From NCBI GenBank assembly GCA_013397695.1, contig VYZI01000257.1, positions 690,494-754,493 of the forward strand: a stretch of DNA of 64,000 nt, in the 5' to 3' direction. The notes below the pieces were generated by a model that searched no databases, was not told the DNA's origin, and was given only the letters and a program-made list of their open reading frames with translations. The DNA is from Centropus unirufus. Lineage: Eukaryota > Chordata > Aves > Cuculiformes > Centropidae. The number at the start of each line of letters is the position of its first letter. Positions within the stretch are counted from its first letter, which is position 1. This document shows, in pieces, positions 1 through 12,104 of the stretch. Position numbers and translations under genes: made by a program.

Positions 1-3000
1 GTCTGTATTTGTGGCATAAATGTAGTGGGGGGTTGGAACATTTCCTCAGGGCTTAAAATGCAGGGGATAAGCTCATATCTCTTCTCTTGTGACACAGATG
101 GCAATGCCAAAATGCTGTCTAATGTTCCCCTTGTACTTACCTCCTTTTGCCTTTCTTTACAACCCCTTTTAATTTTTCACAGCAGCAGTTTAAATGTGTT
201 GTGTTGAATAATTGCCTTGAATTTTCATCAAAGGAGATTAGTTCATAGGAGGATGTGTTTTACTTTGATTGAAACTTGATGAAAATTTTTCATATTTCTT
301 ATCATCTGCTTTTGGTTTTAATTCATGGATGAGAGTAGGAGTGTTGTGCTTAGAAACAGTGGAATTACCGTTGGGAATACACTGATGCTAAATTTGGCAT
401 TTGGAATCTCCCCCAAAGGCTGAAATTTGACTAAAAATTGCTGAAAGATCTTTAGGATAATCTCTAAGTATGTCTGATCACCCTTATTGTTTATGCCTTT
501 ATTTTAGTACAATTACTCACAGCCTATACTTTCTGATATGAACCTAAAAATGATATTCTTCCTTCAGCACAGATTCAGTAGAAACTTTTGTTTTCAATGG
601 CTACCTTACCCTGTTGAACCAAAATGCCGCATTATAGCTCAATATTGCACCAAATGACATGCCTTGACATCTTCCTTCGCTCTTCTGCAAACTGAAGTAA
701 ATTGTGCATCAGAAAAAGCATTAGCTTTGAATTATATTGCTAGTAGGAGAGTCTTAATGTCCCACTGATGTAATAGTATTATGAATGATAATAATCATTA
801 TTTTAAAATTTGATTGGTAATTTGTAATGCAGCAAGGTACTAGGCCACAGGCCATCAGTTCCTGACAGTAATGATGCTCTTGAGGAGTGGTACGAGGTGC
901 AAGAGGCTTGTGCTCCAGACTGAGATGTCTATACATAGCAAGGAGCAGCTCAGCGTCCATGGCCATAGCCTGAGATCAAGAATAGCTTACCCAAGAAAGC
1001 ACCTTGTGGGTGACTTATCTTCTCACATGACAACTTTCTGAAACATTTCTATAAGCAGAATTTCTACATTAGTATGAGTAGTATTTATTTAAGCAAGAAC
1101 AAATTTCCCTGAGTGGATTGGATAAGATGTAGAATGAGAAAATGAAAATATGTTTAACTTGCCCCACCTTATTTCTTGATTAGATTAAATATAGCACATT
1201 GCTATAATTGATAATGCTGTTTCTAGTTATTGACTTATTAATGTCTTTGCAGAAGAGAATAGTACTGTAATTCATAGCTGTGATTCTGTGAAGGGAGCCA
1301 TGCTCTGCCCACACCAAGTGACACGGAGTCTAGGCTTTGATTTTGAGCTCAACTGAAGGTATTTCATATTTCCTGTGGCATGAGATTTAGGGGAGTCAGA
1401 ACTGACAGATGATAAGACAAGGTGTTATTTTTCATGGACATATATATAGTGTCATGGACCAAGTTTTTCATGAGTTTCAAAGTGATAATTGAAACCACAT
1501 GTATTTGATAGTAATGCACGATACCCCATGATGCAGCCAACCTTGGTATGCCTGCAAGTTGCTCTGCTAACAGTAGCCATCAGCATGGTAGCCCCATGGG
1601 TGCTCCCAATGCCAACAGTAACATCTCCGCCTATGAGTATGGAATATTTCTTGTTCCATCAGGGGCAGATGTGCTCACCTGCAGCAGAAAGAAGGGTACA
1701 CCAAAGAGAAATGCAAGTACTTTGAATACACAGAGGCATCTGCTATACCAAGAATGCCTGCATTATTAATGACCTGGCTCCTTGGCAGGTAACACTACCT
1801 GAAAAGGAAATTGCAATACTTGACTGTTTTCACTTATTAAACATAGCTTTTAATTCGGATAGCTTTACACTCAAGGAGGCTTAATGAAGTGATATAAGGG
1901 TGATGTCACCTTGGATGTCATTTATTGGAATGTAGATTACTCGGAGAGCTTTTCTAATTATCTGCAAGTGTAATCAGTCTGAAGGTACAGCCTAGATGAT
2001 GGCTCAGACAATGACTTCCTCTAAAGAAAATGCTGGAAGAAAGCTCCCTGGAAGATAAAGTGACAGAAATTCAGCAAAAGAATTCATAAAAGAGGGACAG
2101 TTGTGTTTAGAATTTAAATTGGAAAAAGATAAAATGCCTCAAAGGAACCCAGATTCACCCTCCTAGGCAGTGCAAAGGCAGGAGCAGTGTCAGGACTCTG
2201 AATCCTCTCAGGGCATGGTGTACTGAGGAGCACCTCCTGCAGCTTGGTTGGGAGCAAATTCACGTGGCACAGTATTCAGGAAGTGAACTCCTTAATCCAT
2301 CCATTATGGTGCATCTCTTAGCCCTGATCTTTGTTTGGTCTCTGTGGAAGGCTAGAGAGAGGAGAGAGATGATGCCGTGAAGGCCCTTGCCCTCTCATCA
2401 GGATTTTACAGGGCAAAGATTTGGTGGCTCAGAGACGCCAATTCCCTTTTAAATCATGAAGAGCATCAGTCAGGTAGGGGCTGTTGTAAGGACTGAGTTG
2501 ATTTAATCCAAAGATGTTACAAGGTAGGATTAAAAGTCAATGAAGTACAGAGGTGTCTTGGATAAAAATAAAAATTTAGGAAGGCAGTAATTTGTGTGTA
2601 TATACACATATATAGACACTTTCTTCTAAAGCTGTGAAGAGAAGACCTCATGCTCTGATGAGCATCAGAGCCTTGATACTAGATGGGTGATTGTTCTGTC
2701 TTGCATCTCACCGTGCTTTGGATAGAGTTGTTGTTCAAGGAGGGCAGAAAGGATCAGATTTCCACTTAGCAAGGGAGAACGTTAAAGTAGCAAAGGAATA
2801 GATTTAAAATAGAAACATCTAGGTTAAAGTCATGCCCTGTGTGCCACACTTTTTTTTCAGTTTCCTGTAGCTGTTTTTTGTATGAGGGTATTTACCCTTT
2901 GAAGGGGAAAACGCAATGCAGAGTGCTGAGAGCTACACTTGATTTTGGTTATCTCAAAACAAATTACGACTCTGAGAAATATAACACGTAACCAAAAAAG

Positions 3001-6000
3001 CTGGAAGCCCAAGTCTGGATACCCAGGATTTGGAATGTTGCCCCATACTTGGCACTGCATGTTTTCATGACCATGGGAAAGGATAGGCAGAGGAAGGCAC
3101 CTCAGATAATTTTTGCATACTGTTTAATTATCTGCGGTTTGGTTTAAAATTATACCAGTAGCTGAGATATCTTATATTTTATTGTGATTGTTTTTATTAT
3201 TGGTTATTTATGATGAAGCTAATAGCAGTATCCTGCCTGTTTTTCAGCAGCAGTCAAGATGGCTTGTACTGTGAATCCATATGTTACAGAAAGAAAAACA
3301 ATGAGAAACAAAAGATGTCGCAAATAGTAAAGCCTGAGGCTATCAGAATATTATTGATAGTTCGACTGCAAAAAGTGATCTACTATATTAATAGATTAGT
3401 GGAGTAAAATTTGCTGTGGAAAGAAAAAGAGTTTTCAAAATGCTATCAAAATTTCTTATCTCATAAAAATAAAAATTGTCAACAAAATAAGACGTTTCAA
3501 GCAACTTAAGGGCAGATGTCTAATATCTTAAAGGTTTTTTTAAACAAATGTCTGAAGCTATGGTGTGTATGATTCACATTTTATGAGAATAGCTTTATGG
3601 TATTCCTTAGGATGAATACCTATTGGAATAGGTGATGATAGGTAATGAATACCTATTGAGGGTGTCAGAAGACTTTAACTGTTAACAGTACTATGTAAAT
3701 CATAGTGGAACTAGATTTGGACTGATCCCCAGTGATGGTCTTGAGGGCTGCGAGTGCAACATGTGCTCCATGTCCAGCACTGCCCAAGGTCTGGGATGGC
3801 AGGTTTATACAGATCATGCAGAGGCAAAACCAAAGCTCGATCAGAAAGCTGCCCAGTGTTTGAAGACAGCACAGTAGTGGGGCTGCACCACCAGATGCTC
3901 CTAGCTCTCCTCAGCACCCTCTTCCTATTCATTATAAGGCTTGTTGTATCGCTCTGTCTGGATCCTACTTCAAATATCAAGAATTCCGCAGAAAAAGCAG
4001 TTTTAGGAGGGTCCAAACCATCCACAGTACACTTCTTTCGTTCAGGGACCTGCAGCTTGAAAGACCTTTCTTCTTGTGGGTGTGCTCAGCATAAGTGTAT
4101 CTTGAACAGTCTTTCCAAAGCTACACAGGGGCTCAGTGGTGCAGTCAGCCCTGCTTTGTTAACAGTCAGTTTTCTCTGCTTCAAGATTATTTTTTTATTT
4201 AGCAGCTGTGCTTCATAAAGCTGGGGGAGCCTTATTATCTCTGTGCGTAATGCAAAGGCAAGTTGGCAGACTTGTAAGCTCTCCGGTTGAGCAGCTAGGA
4301 CCGTGGAGGTCCAGGCTTTGTTGCTATTCCTCTTACTATTTTCTTTTTAATAACAAAACGAATTTTCTTTAAAAAGTAGGGGTTTTTATTTGGTTGCAGG
4401 TTTGGGGGTTTGTAGTTTTTTGGGTTTTTTCCACAGGACTTGGTTGATGATATTAGATCTTTCTAAATGACCAAGTCCTTTTGTTAATAGCCACGGTCAT
4501 TGTCTATAAGAAACCTACCTAAACAGTAGTCCTAAATTGTAGTCTAACTATGAGCAGTGATTAGTCAAGGTACTGACATACAGAAATATTTAACATAAGT
4601 CCAGCTGTCATGAAGCCTGTGTACAAATTGTAAAATACTTTGCTTTAGGTCAAATAGTTGGCCCTTCTGCTCTGGACACAGTAGGATTTACGTGCCTGTG
4701 ACTCGAGGTGCATTTTTGCCTGGGATTTTGTGGTATGTGATTGATGACATAGGCATGAGCAAATAAGCTTTTGGTTAGCTCTTGTTACAGAGATTGCTCT
4801 GTGCATTTTCTCCTCCAGGCTCCAAGGTATGAAATGTGTCTTAATGCATGTGTGTGAAGGTGTATAATATTCAGTGCAGAAAGGGTAAAGATGAAAATTT
4901 ATCTTCTTCAGCTTGCCCTGAAAGCTACAAGTAAGGTGAAAGTTGAGACCAGGATAGGAAATTTATATTCTCAATTGAATTCTGTGCTCTGATGCGTGTA
5001 AAATAAGTGGCCTAGGTAGTTGTTTTTCTGCATTGCTGGTATGATCTACCTCTTCCTCCCTTCTGAGGACACCTACATGGTATTTCCTTGCTAGTGCATG
5101 CCGGATCTATGTTTTTTTAATGTGCTTCCATTGACAACTTCTGCTTGTTTTTGTTTCTTGATAGTGATTCTCAAGTTTTCTGTGATCTGGGTTATAGTGC
5201 CCCCCCCTAATGGCAGTGTGTTGGGCGGGTAGAATCCAAGACCCATCTCGGAAGTGAATAAACATGCTCTCCAATAAGCTGCTCTTTACCAAGTCCACCT
5301 CATCTTTGGGTGACTCCAACTGCTCTGAGCCAATACAGCTATAGCCATACCTATGAGAAACTAACACATATGTGAGTTTGCATGGTTAGCCAAAATTTGG
5401 CTTAAATTTGAAACCCATTATTTCTGTTCTCTGTTCTTTTACTAGATTTCATTGCATCTTATTTTGTAAATACTTCAACAGTCTTCAGACTGCCTAAACA
5501 TACCGATGCTAACACCCATGAGAAAGAGAAAGGAACTTTTTCCCTGAAAAACACAATATGTATAAGTTTAGGGGCAAATGAACTGTTATGCACTAGCTTG
5601 CAAGTTAACTGCCTATGAGCAACTCCTTCTAAATCAAATACTTTCCATATAATATCAAATTGTCCAAGCATATACTATAGCTTAATGGACTCTATGCTTT
5701 CATTTGAAAAAGTTAATCTCATTTAGTGTTCTAGTACTTCAAAATATACATAGCTGAAATTCCTAAAAGAACACTGCAATGATTGGTTCAACCAACATTA
5801 AACCAACCTTGAAGAGTTTATTCTTAAGGTAAACTTGTTATATTGATTTCTAAACTTTATTACCTTTCAGAAGTACATTTCTTAGAATCACTTAGATTTC
5901 TAGATTGCCCAGGTGATTCAGGAACAGAGCCCTATGATTCAAATGGCTGTTGTCTTGCTATTTACTTGCATATTTCTCTATTTGCCAACATTTAATATCC

Positions 6001-9000
6001 AGGTGCTCAGATAATAAGATAGCTCAATTTAGGCATACAAATCTTTTAAAAGTGCTGCTTCTATACATTTGCTTGATCACTGGCTTCACTGACAATTATT
6101 GCTACAGGAAGCTTTCTTCATTTGCACACTAGCAATATAAAGCTGTAAAGTGTCTCTGATTTACATCACTGTTGACTAAACTGGTGCCAATTTTTTATGA
6201 CTGTAGCTCTTCAGCGTTCTGATGTGAGACATACTGTATATATTAAGAATTCTGAATGCACAAAAAACATTTTGGTTCGAAAATTAGGTCAGTTATCTAA
6301 TCTAAAGTCTGCTCTCTTAGATACACATACATACCTGAGAACAGTAACTGTTCTGGTGTGTTAAATCAGCGTAATTAAGAAAAAAAATGCCTGACAGAGG
6401 GAAGTGGATGTAGCTTCACATAACTCATTGCATAAAAGATTTCTGTAAACTGCTGGATTATTAGTAGTAGTATTGTGCAATATTGTTATTTCTTGTATTG
6501 GTATAACAACTTTTCAATAGGATTTTATGCTGCATTGTGCTTACTTTGGCTGTTACTTTAATATTTGTGAGTGAAGACAACTTACGGTATGGGATTTTCT
6601 CTGTATAGCTTCTGTTACAGATGCCAGACTGTCGGTCAAGTATACAGCAACTGAGGGAAAAAAAGACTTTTTAGTTGAAAAAGGCTCCCCTGCTTGTCAT
6701 TGACATGGAACAATTGATTTCCAAATTGGTTGTGCAATATGAAGTTATCTCTCTCCATCAGGGTCGTAAGAGGCTGTAGAACTATGCTGAAGAGAAGACT
6801 ACATTTCTTTAGCCGTTAGAAAGAAGGCAGAAATGGCATGCACCATCATTCGGGTGATAGGGCTGTGCCCTGACTCTGCTGGCTTGCTGGAGCCTGGAAG
6901 CTATGAAGGTTAGGCTGAAATTTTATCCTAGCACAGAAGGATGTTCTTGTGTGGTTAGCCATAGAAACTTTAACGTTCATCTGCATTCCCCAAGAAAATC
7001 CATGGGGATTGGATTGACGGTTTTGAGATAAAGCCTTTTGTCTATAATGAGATCTTCTGAATTAGGATGGGCTGGATAGATGACTGTAACTACATAGCTG
7101 TATTACTGGATCTTTATTTCTTTGTAAAATGACAATACAAGGATTATATTGCAAAGGAGCCTGATTGTCATATTCTGCTTGTTTAAATTACAATATTTAC
7201 TTTAGCAAATTGTTAGTTTTTCTCAAGCTTTAGTACTCATCTACTTTCAAATAAGGAGCTTATTTGGAGAAGCCTTCAGACTTTACACTTTGTCTGTGTA
7301 CAGTAGTGTCTATACCAGGAGTGAATATCAGGGGAGTAATAGCTCTGATCTTATTTTCGAGAGCCCTAGATGTATGCACTTGTCCATTAAAGATGGATGC
7401 ACTTCTTTTGTGCTGTTGTGCATGTGTCTGGAGAGCCATGAGTACAGCCATTGCAGCTGCACAGGCTGAGCTCTCTGCATTGTGTCGCTGGAGGAAGCTT
7501 CAGTGTCATTATGAAATAGCATGTATGGGCACTTACACAGTTATAGGCTAATAATTGTAGCTGTTGCATCATGGATGTCTCTTTGCTCACAGGCATCAGG
7601 TTTCTAATGATTCTAAAGATGCTGGAGATGGATGGAGAGTATATATTTTTCTGTCAGCACTTAGCCTGCTGCTGAATTCTAACGTGGACAAATAATAGCT
7701 TCTTGTTTGATACTGTGAGAATTCTGCAATCATTAAATTAAATCTCTTGTTAATGATGACTATCGCCAGGTTCTCAGCAGTACTGTTCTGTAAGTTCCTT
7801 TGAAAATTGTACTTAATCCTTCAGAAACTGAACTAATGTCTGAATTCATCTAATGCACACACCAGTGAAGTGGAATTTTGATGTCTGTATGAATTACATG
7901 CTATAAAAATTGTCCTTGCAACACTACTTATACATCATATCTCCTACATTATGTGATGATCAACAATGAGTCCAGAAAAATCAGTCGATGGAAAGATGCT
8001 GAGAAAATGTAATGTCAAAAATGATGTTGTCAGCTGCTTTTCTGTATGAAGAAGTGTTAAACATTGCCTTTATGGAAATGCAAAAAGTGTGACCAGGAGT
8101 TCTTAAACTTGCATTTCATTTCTTTGTCATCTGAAGGAGATCACACAAGTGGACTTCATTCTCTCTGTAATCTCACTGCTCTGAGTTTGGGGCTTTTTCT
8201 GCTGTCTTGTTACAGTGTTTTTCTCTTGTGAAGATTTGCCTGAAGCAAGAGACCTAGCTGCTCAGTCTCTTGGGAATCACGATGATGAGCACTCCAGACT
8301 CTAGTAGGAAGTGAGGTTAAATTATTTGTCATCACCTTCAAATAGATCTTTTGGAAACAAAAAACGCTCATGTCAATGACTTGCTTTTGTGTTTCATCAG
8401 TCTCCTGACATCCCAAGTTACTCAATTTCAATCCATGGAACAAAAGTACGTTTTCTTGAAATCACTTTGTAAGCATGTGTCTTGAGTGTCACTGCTTTGT
8501 TGGCAACGTTATTGCGTAGCTGTTGAAGATCACCAAGTTAAAAACAACAAAGAAACAACCTTTAAAGAGGAGCAATGTATAAGAACAGAAGATTTGCACA
8601 TCACAGGGCAAAATAGGGTTTATGTTTACATTTTGTGGTTTTGGTATCTCCTGAGAACTTGGAGGGTTTCATAGAGTCTTGCTGCACCCAGCACCTGCCT
8701 TCATATGTTGTTTTTTCACTTGTACCAAGCTTCGCAGCTAGACCCCCACCATGTCTAAACAGGACTGGGCTGGGGGTTCAAGACTGCCCCTTCACCAGCT
8801 GGAACATTCAGCATCCATCTTGATGCTTTCATCTGTAAGAATCTAGTGACTTCTATAAATTTCCTTCTTTTCCAGGAGTAATTAAGCTTCTATACACACA
8901 TATATACTGGAGCTATTCTTGCAACGTATGATAAAACTTCCTTCTTGGCTTCTTCAGCTAAGCCAAAGAGGGGAAAATATTTGTAAGACTTATGTTGAAG

Positions 9001-11903
9001 TTGGAATTAAAATTATGCCTATCACTTAGGTTTATCCCTGCCTGGAAATGGACTTTGGGACTAAATTACTGCTGACTGGATTATGATGATAGTAGCTTGA
9101 TGTAAATACGACAATTACTTTCCAGGTACTTTTCTAGTTTAAATTTGGGGTAAACTTCTAATATAATAAAGTATTTCTAACTCAACCTTTGGTAACTTAA
9201 CCTGTGTCCATTTGACTCCACATCAGGATTTAGTGCGCACAAATTCTTGAAGTTTAATACTCAACTGAATGGCTGTTTTCAGCACAGGAAAGCATTCCTG
9301 TTACTGGAAATTTTATTAGGTTAGTTTTATTAGACAGTGTTAACATTGCTCTTGGGTTTTTTTAAAGTGGATTTTGCTCGGGTTCCTTTCACAGATATCT
9401 TCACTGCTAAAGGTTATTTTTCTGCTGTGCGTTTGGCCAACCATGCTTCTGGAACTTAATATGCCTAATCAGTATTGTTTGTGTGCAGCATTTCAATCCC
9501 AGATTCACTTCCCTTGGCCTGCATTTCTGTTGCATTGCTAATTTGGTTATGTCACTAAGCTGAAACCACTTAAAAGCTTTTTCCTTGTCAGGACCTGGAA
9601 ATGCAATAAGTTCTGTAATCAATGAGAGGGGGGTGAAATAATGAAAAGGACAGTACATGGATCTTCACAGTCTGGAAGCTCTCTTACCCTGCTGAATTAT
9701 TTCCAGGTTTTAAATGTTTCCAGTGCAGCTGAGACTCAAAATTGAGCGGCTTTGGTAACCCCACTAGAGAAAAACCACTGTCTCTCAAACACAATATATA
9801 GGTTGAGTGGATCAGTCATCACTGGTATAGTTGGGTAATTACAGCGTAAACCAAAGAAGGAGGGAAAGTATAGATAATTAAAGATGTTCATATAACGTGA
9901 TTATAAATTTGCTTATCTTCAAGTCAATTTTCTGGACGTATTTAGATGTTCTTTGTGCTCGTAGAATTTCGGTAAAAAGGTGGTGATCTCTCTGTGTTTA
10001 TTCGTAATTCTGACCTACTACTTCTCCACAATGAATCAAGACAGTATCCCAAAGGAAGTCATGCTGGAGAATGCCTGGGTTGCTCCCTCATGTTTTTCTG
10101 CAATCCCAGTGCTGCCATGGAGTGGGGTGGCTCAGGCTGGTTTAGGAGAACAGGGTCTGGTGACAGTAAAGCTTCCATTCATTAGAGCAAGAGGGAGAGA
10201 TACAAACATGTTAGCTGAGCAGAAACGGGAAAATAGGCTTCTTGCTTCAGTTAAAATTGTTGGTTCTCAGAGTCATTAACAACTTGGTTTCCTTTCCTTA
10301 TTGGTATGAATCAGCTAAGTTAAATTCACTCATCCCTATTTCAGATTAAGGATTTTAAGAAAGAAATTTTCCCCACTTATATCCTTCCACCAAATATTTC
10401 CTTTGATTGAATGTCTCTCAAATACTTGCAAGAGATGCCAGTGAGAGTCCGTTTCTTAGAGCTCCTGGCAGTACTGAGACATGCAGGTAATGCAAGAAAG
10501 TGGTCAAGACTGATATGAGATTAGAAAGAAGTGTGGTGCTGCAGGTGGAATAGGTAGGATGTGGTGTTGCCACCTTTGGAAAACAATAGATTGTACTTCT
10601 GCTGCTTTTATTGATGCAGCTCAGAGCACTTCACAAGCAGTAATTACGTTTTGTGAAACCCTGGTGAGATTGGTAAGTATAATCACACATTTTGCAGCTG
10701 GACAGATAGAATCATGTAGGTGCTACTTGGACAAGGAAAAACAAGAAGTTAGTGGACAATTTCAGGGAAAAAAAAATAGTCAAAGATTCCTGATCCTCAC
10801 CCTGCCGTGACTTGCTTCCAGCTCTGAAAATACTGTTTGATTTGCTGCTTAATTGTGGAAGCCCCCAGTTGTCTGTTCGTACAACCATAAAAGCAAGAAG
10901 GCCAATTTATTGCCCGGTTTTCCAGTCATATTACTGGGTTATGTATCCATCTCATGTATGAGAGGAAGAGAATGCTTAAGGCGGGAGCCTACCACTTAAA
11001 ATATTTAGATTCACCCTTTTTGTCATTGCTATTGAGTTCTTTTGGCTCTTTGTGGTTTAATTTGTGTGTTCTGATTTTCTATCTGCAAAACGCCTCCTTT
11101 CTCTCAGACATCTTTTATGTCTTGGTCTGTTAGATGAGATCATCGTTGAGGCTGAGGGTTTATAGTTTCTAGCACGCCGGCTGCTGCAACAATCAAGGAA
11201 TGACTTTCAAGGCATTGCTTTCCCTCCTTTGCAGTTGGGATGACATTAAGCATTCGGATTTCTTAAGTTCTCACCTGCTAAAATATTGTAAAGGCAAACA
11301 TTGGATTCTGAAGAACAGTTAAGTCTCTGCAAGTTGAGGAGAAGGGGGGTGCATTGTTAATGTAAACACACTGAGTTTCCTGAGGTGGCGTAAATAGAAG
11401 GAATGTTTGCTCAATTCTCTGGAGTGCCCCTTTGGTTGCATATCTGAAGCGATTCTTTTTTCCCTCAGTCTGGCTCTGTCTTTCAATTAGAGACTGGGAT
11501 TTGTAGCAGAACAAAACATCAGACTTTAAAATACCAGCTGTGCTTTATTTTAAATGCCTTCTTCTTTCAAAGACACATTCTGGGAGCATACGGAGTCTGG
11601 TGTTTTCTCTCGCTAAGATAGTCCCTGTAGGTTAGAGTTTCAAGTGTGTGGTTATGGTATCTGGATTATGGTAGAATAGTTTACAAAAAGAAGTGTTGAT
11701 GATTCTATTATCCAGAAAGTATATTTGTTTTTGTTTTAATTAGTAAAAACAACACAAATCGTTTTATAGTATTGACTAAAGCACGCAGTTCTTTAAATGT
11801 GCTCTAAAAGGATTCATTTGTATTTGCTATCAGGAAAATACTGTTCCTTACTGTCCTTGTGTGGTGCTGTGTGTATACGTGCGTCTTTGTTTTCAACATG
11901 CAG
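1..11903 (+). other. GRM7: GRM7 intron (3' part), upstream of the 201 bp exon
   Basis: This stretch precedes the first recognised coding exon and should be the 3' part of an intron, because the exon at 11904 starts in phase 1 and so needs an upstream exon that is not in the window. It ends in a usable acceptor (TTTCAACATGCAG). I looked for the preceding ligand-binding-domain exon of a group III metabotropic glutamate receptor and did not see it. The open frames here (for example near 1489-1769, 3711-4218 and 7264-7551) are short, overlap one another on both strands and match no family I know. No clear CR1 copy is visible. There is a small local duplication at 3612-3658, an AT dinucleotide patch near 2597-2616 and a run of nine C at 5201-5209. 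Confidence 0.75.
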
Positions 11904-12104
11904 GACAAGAGAGAATTGGCAAAGACTCCCACTATGAGCAGGAGGGAAAGGTCCAGTTTGTGATTGATGCTGTGTACGCCATGGCTCATGCGCTGCACCA
12001 CATGAACAAGGACCTCTGTGCCGACTATGCGGGGGTCTGCCCTGAGATGGAGCATGCAGGAGGCAAAAAGCTGCTCAAGTACATACGCAGCGTTAACTTC
12101 AACG
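11904..12104 (+). CDS. GRM7: GRM7 internal exon, C-terminal part of ligand-binding domain (probably exon 6)
   Basis: The exon encodes 67 residues of metabotropic glutamate receptor 7, a presynaptic group III class C GPCR that senses glutamate and couples to Gi/o. The acceptor is CAG before 11904 and the donor is GTGAGC at 12105. The first two bases complete a split Gly codon and the last base starts another, so both borders are phase 1. The translation begins QERIGKDSHYEQEGKVQFV and ends LLKYIRSVNFN, close to my memory of mammalian GRM7 (about four differences: N to H, R to A, Q to H, N to S). It belongs to the Venus-flytrap domain. The Lys encoded at 11948-11950 (in EGKVQF) aligns with the glutamate-binding Lys of the family (Lys405 in mGluR4). 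Group III paralogues GRM4 and GRM8 fit clearly less well, for example in the DYAGVCPEMEHAGGKK block. Exon length (201 bp) matches the known gene structure as I recall it. Confidence 0.96.

Noticed and set aside
1489..1769. Two overlapping + strand open frames (about 78 and 73 codons) that might be a processed pseudogene
   Set aside because: Both translations are low in recognisable motifs, no parent protein comes to mind, and there is no poly-A or target duplication.
3711..4218. 154-codon + strand frame overlapping a 104-codon - strand frame
   Set aside because: I recognise no domain. The hydrophobic patch (LLALLSTLFLFIIRLVVSL) is not enough to call a gene, and frames open on both strands suggest chance.
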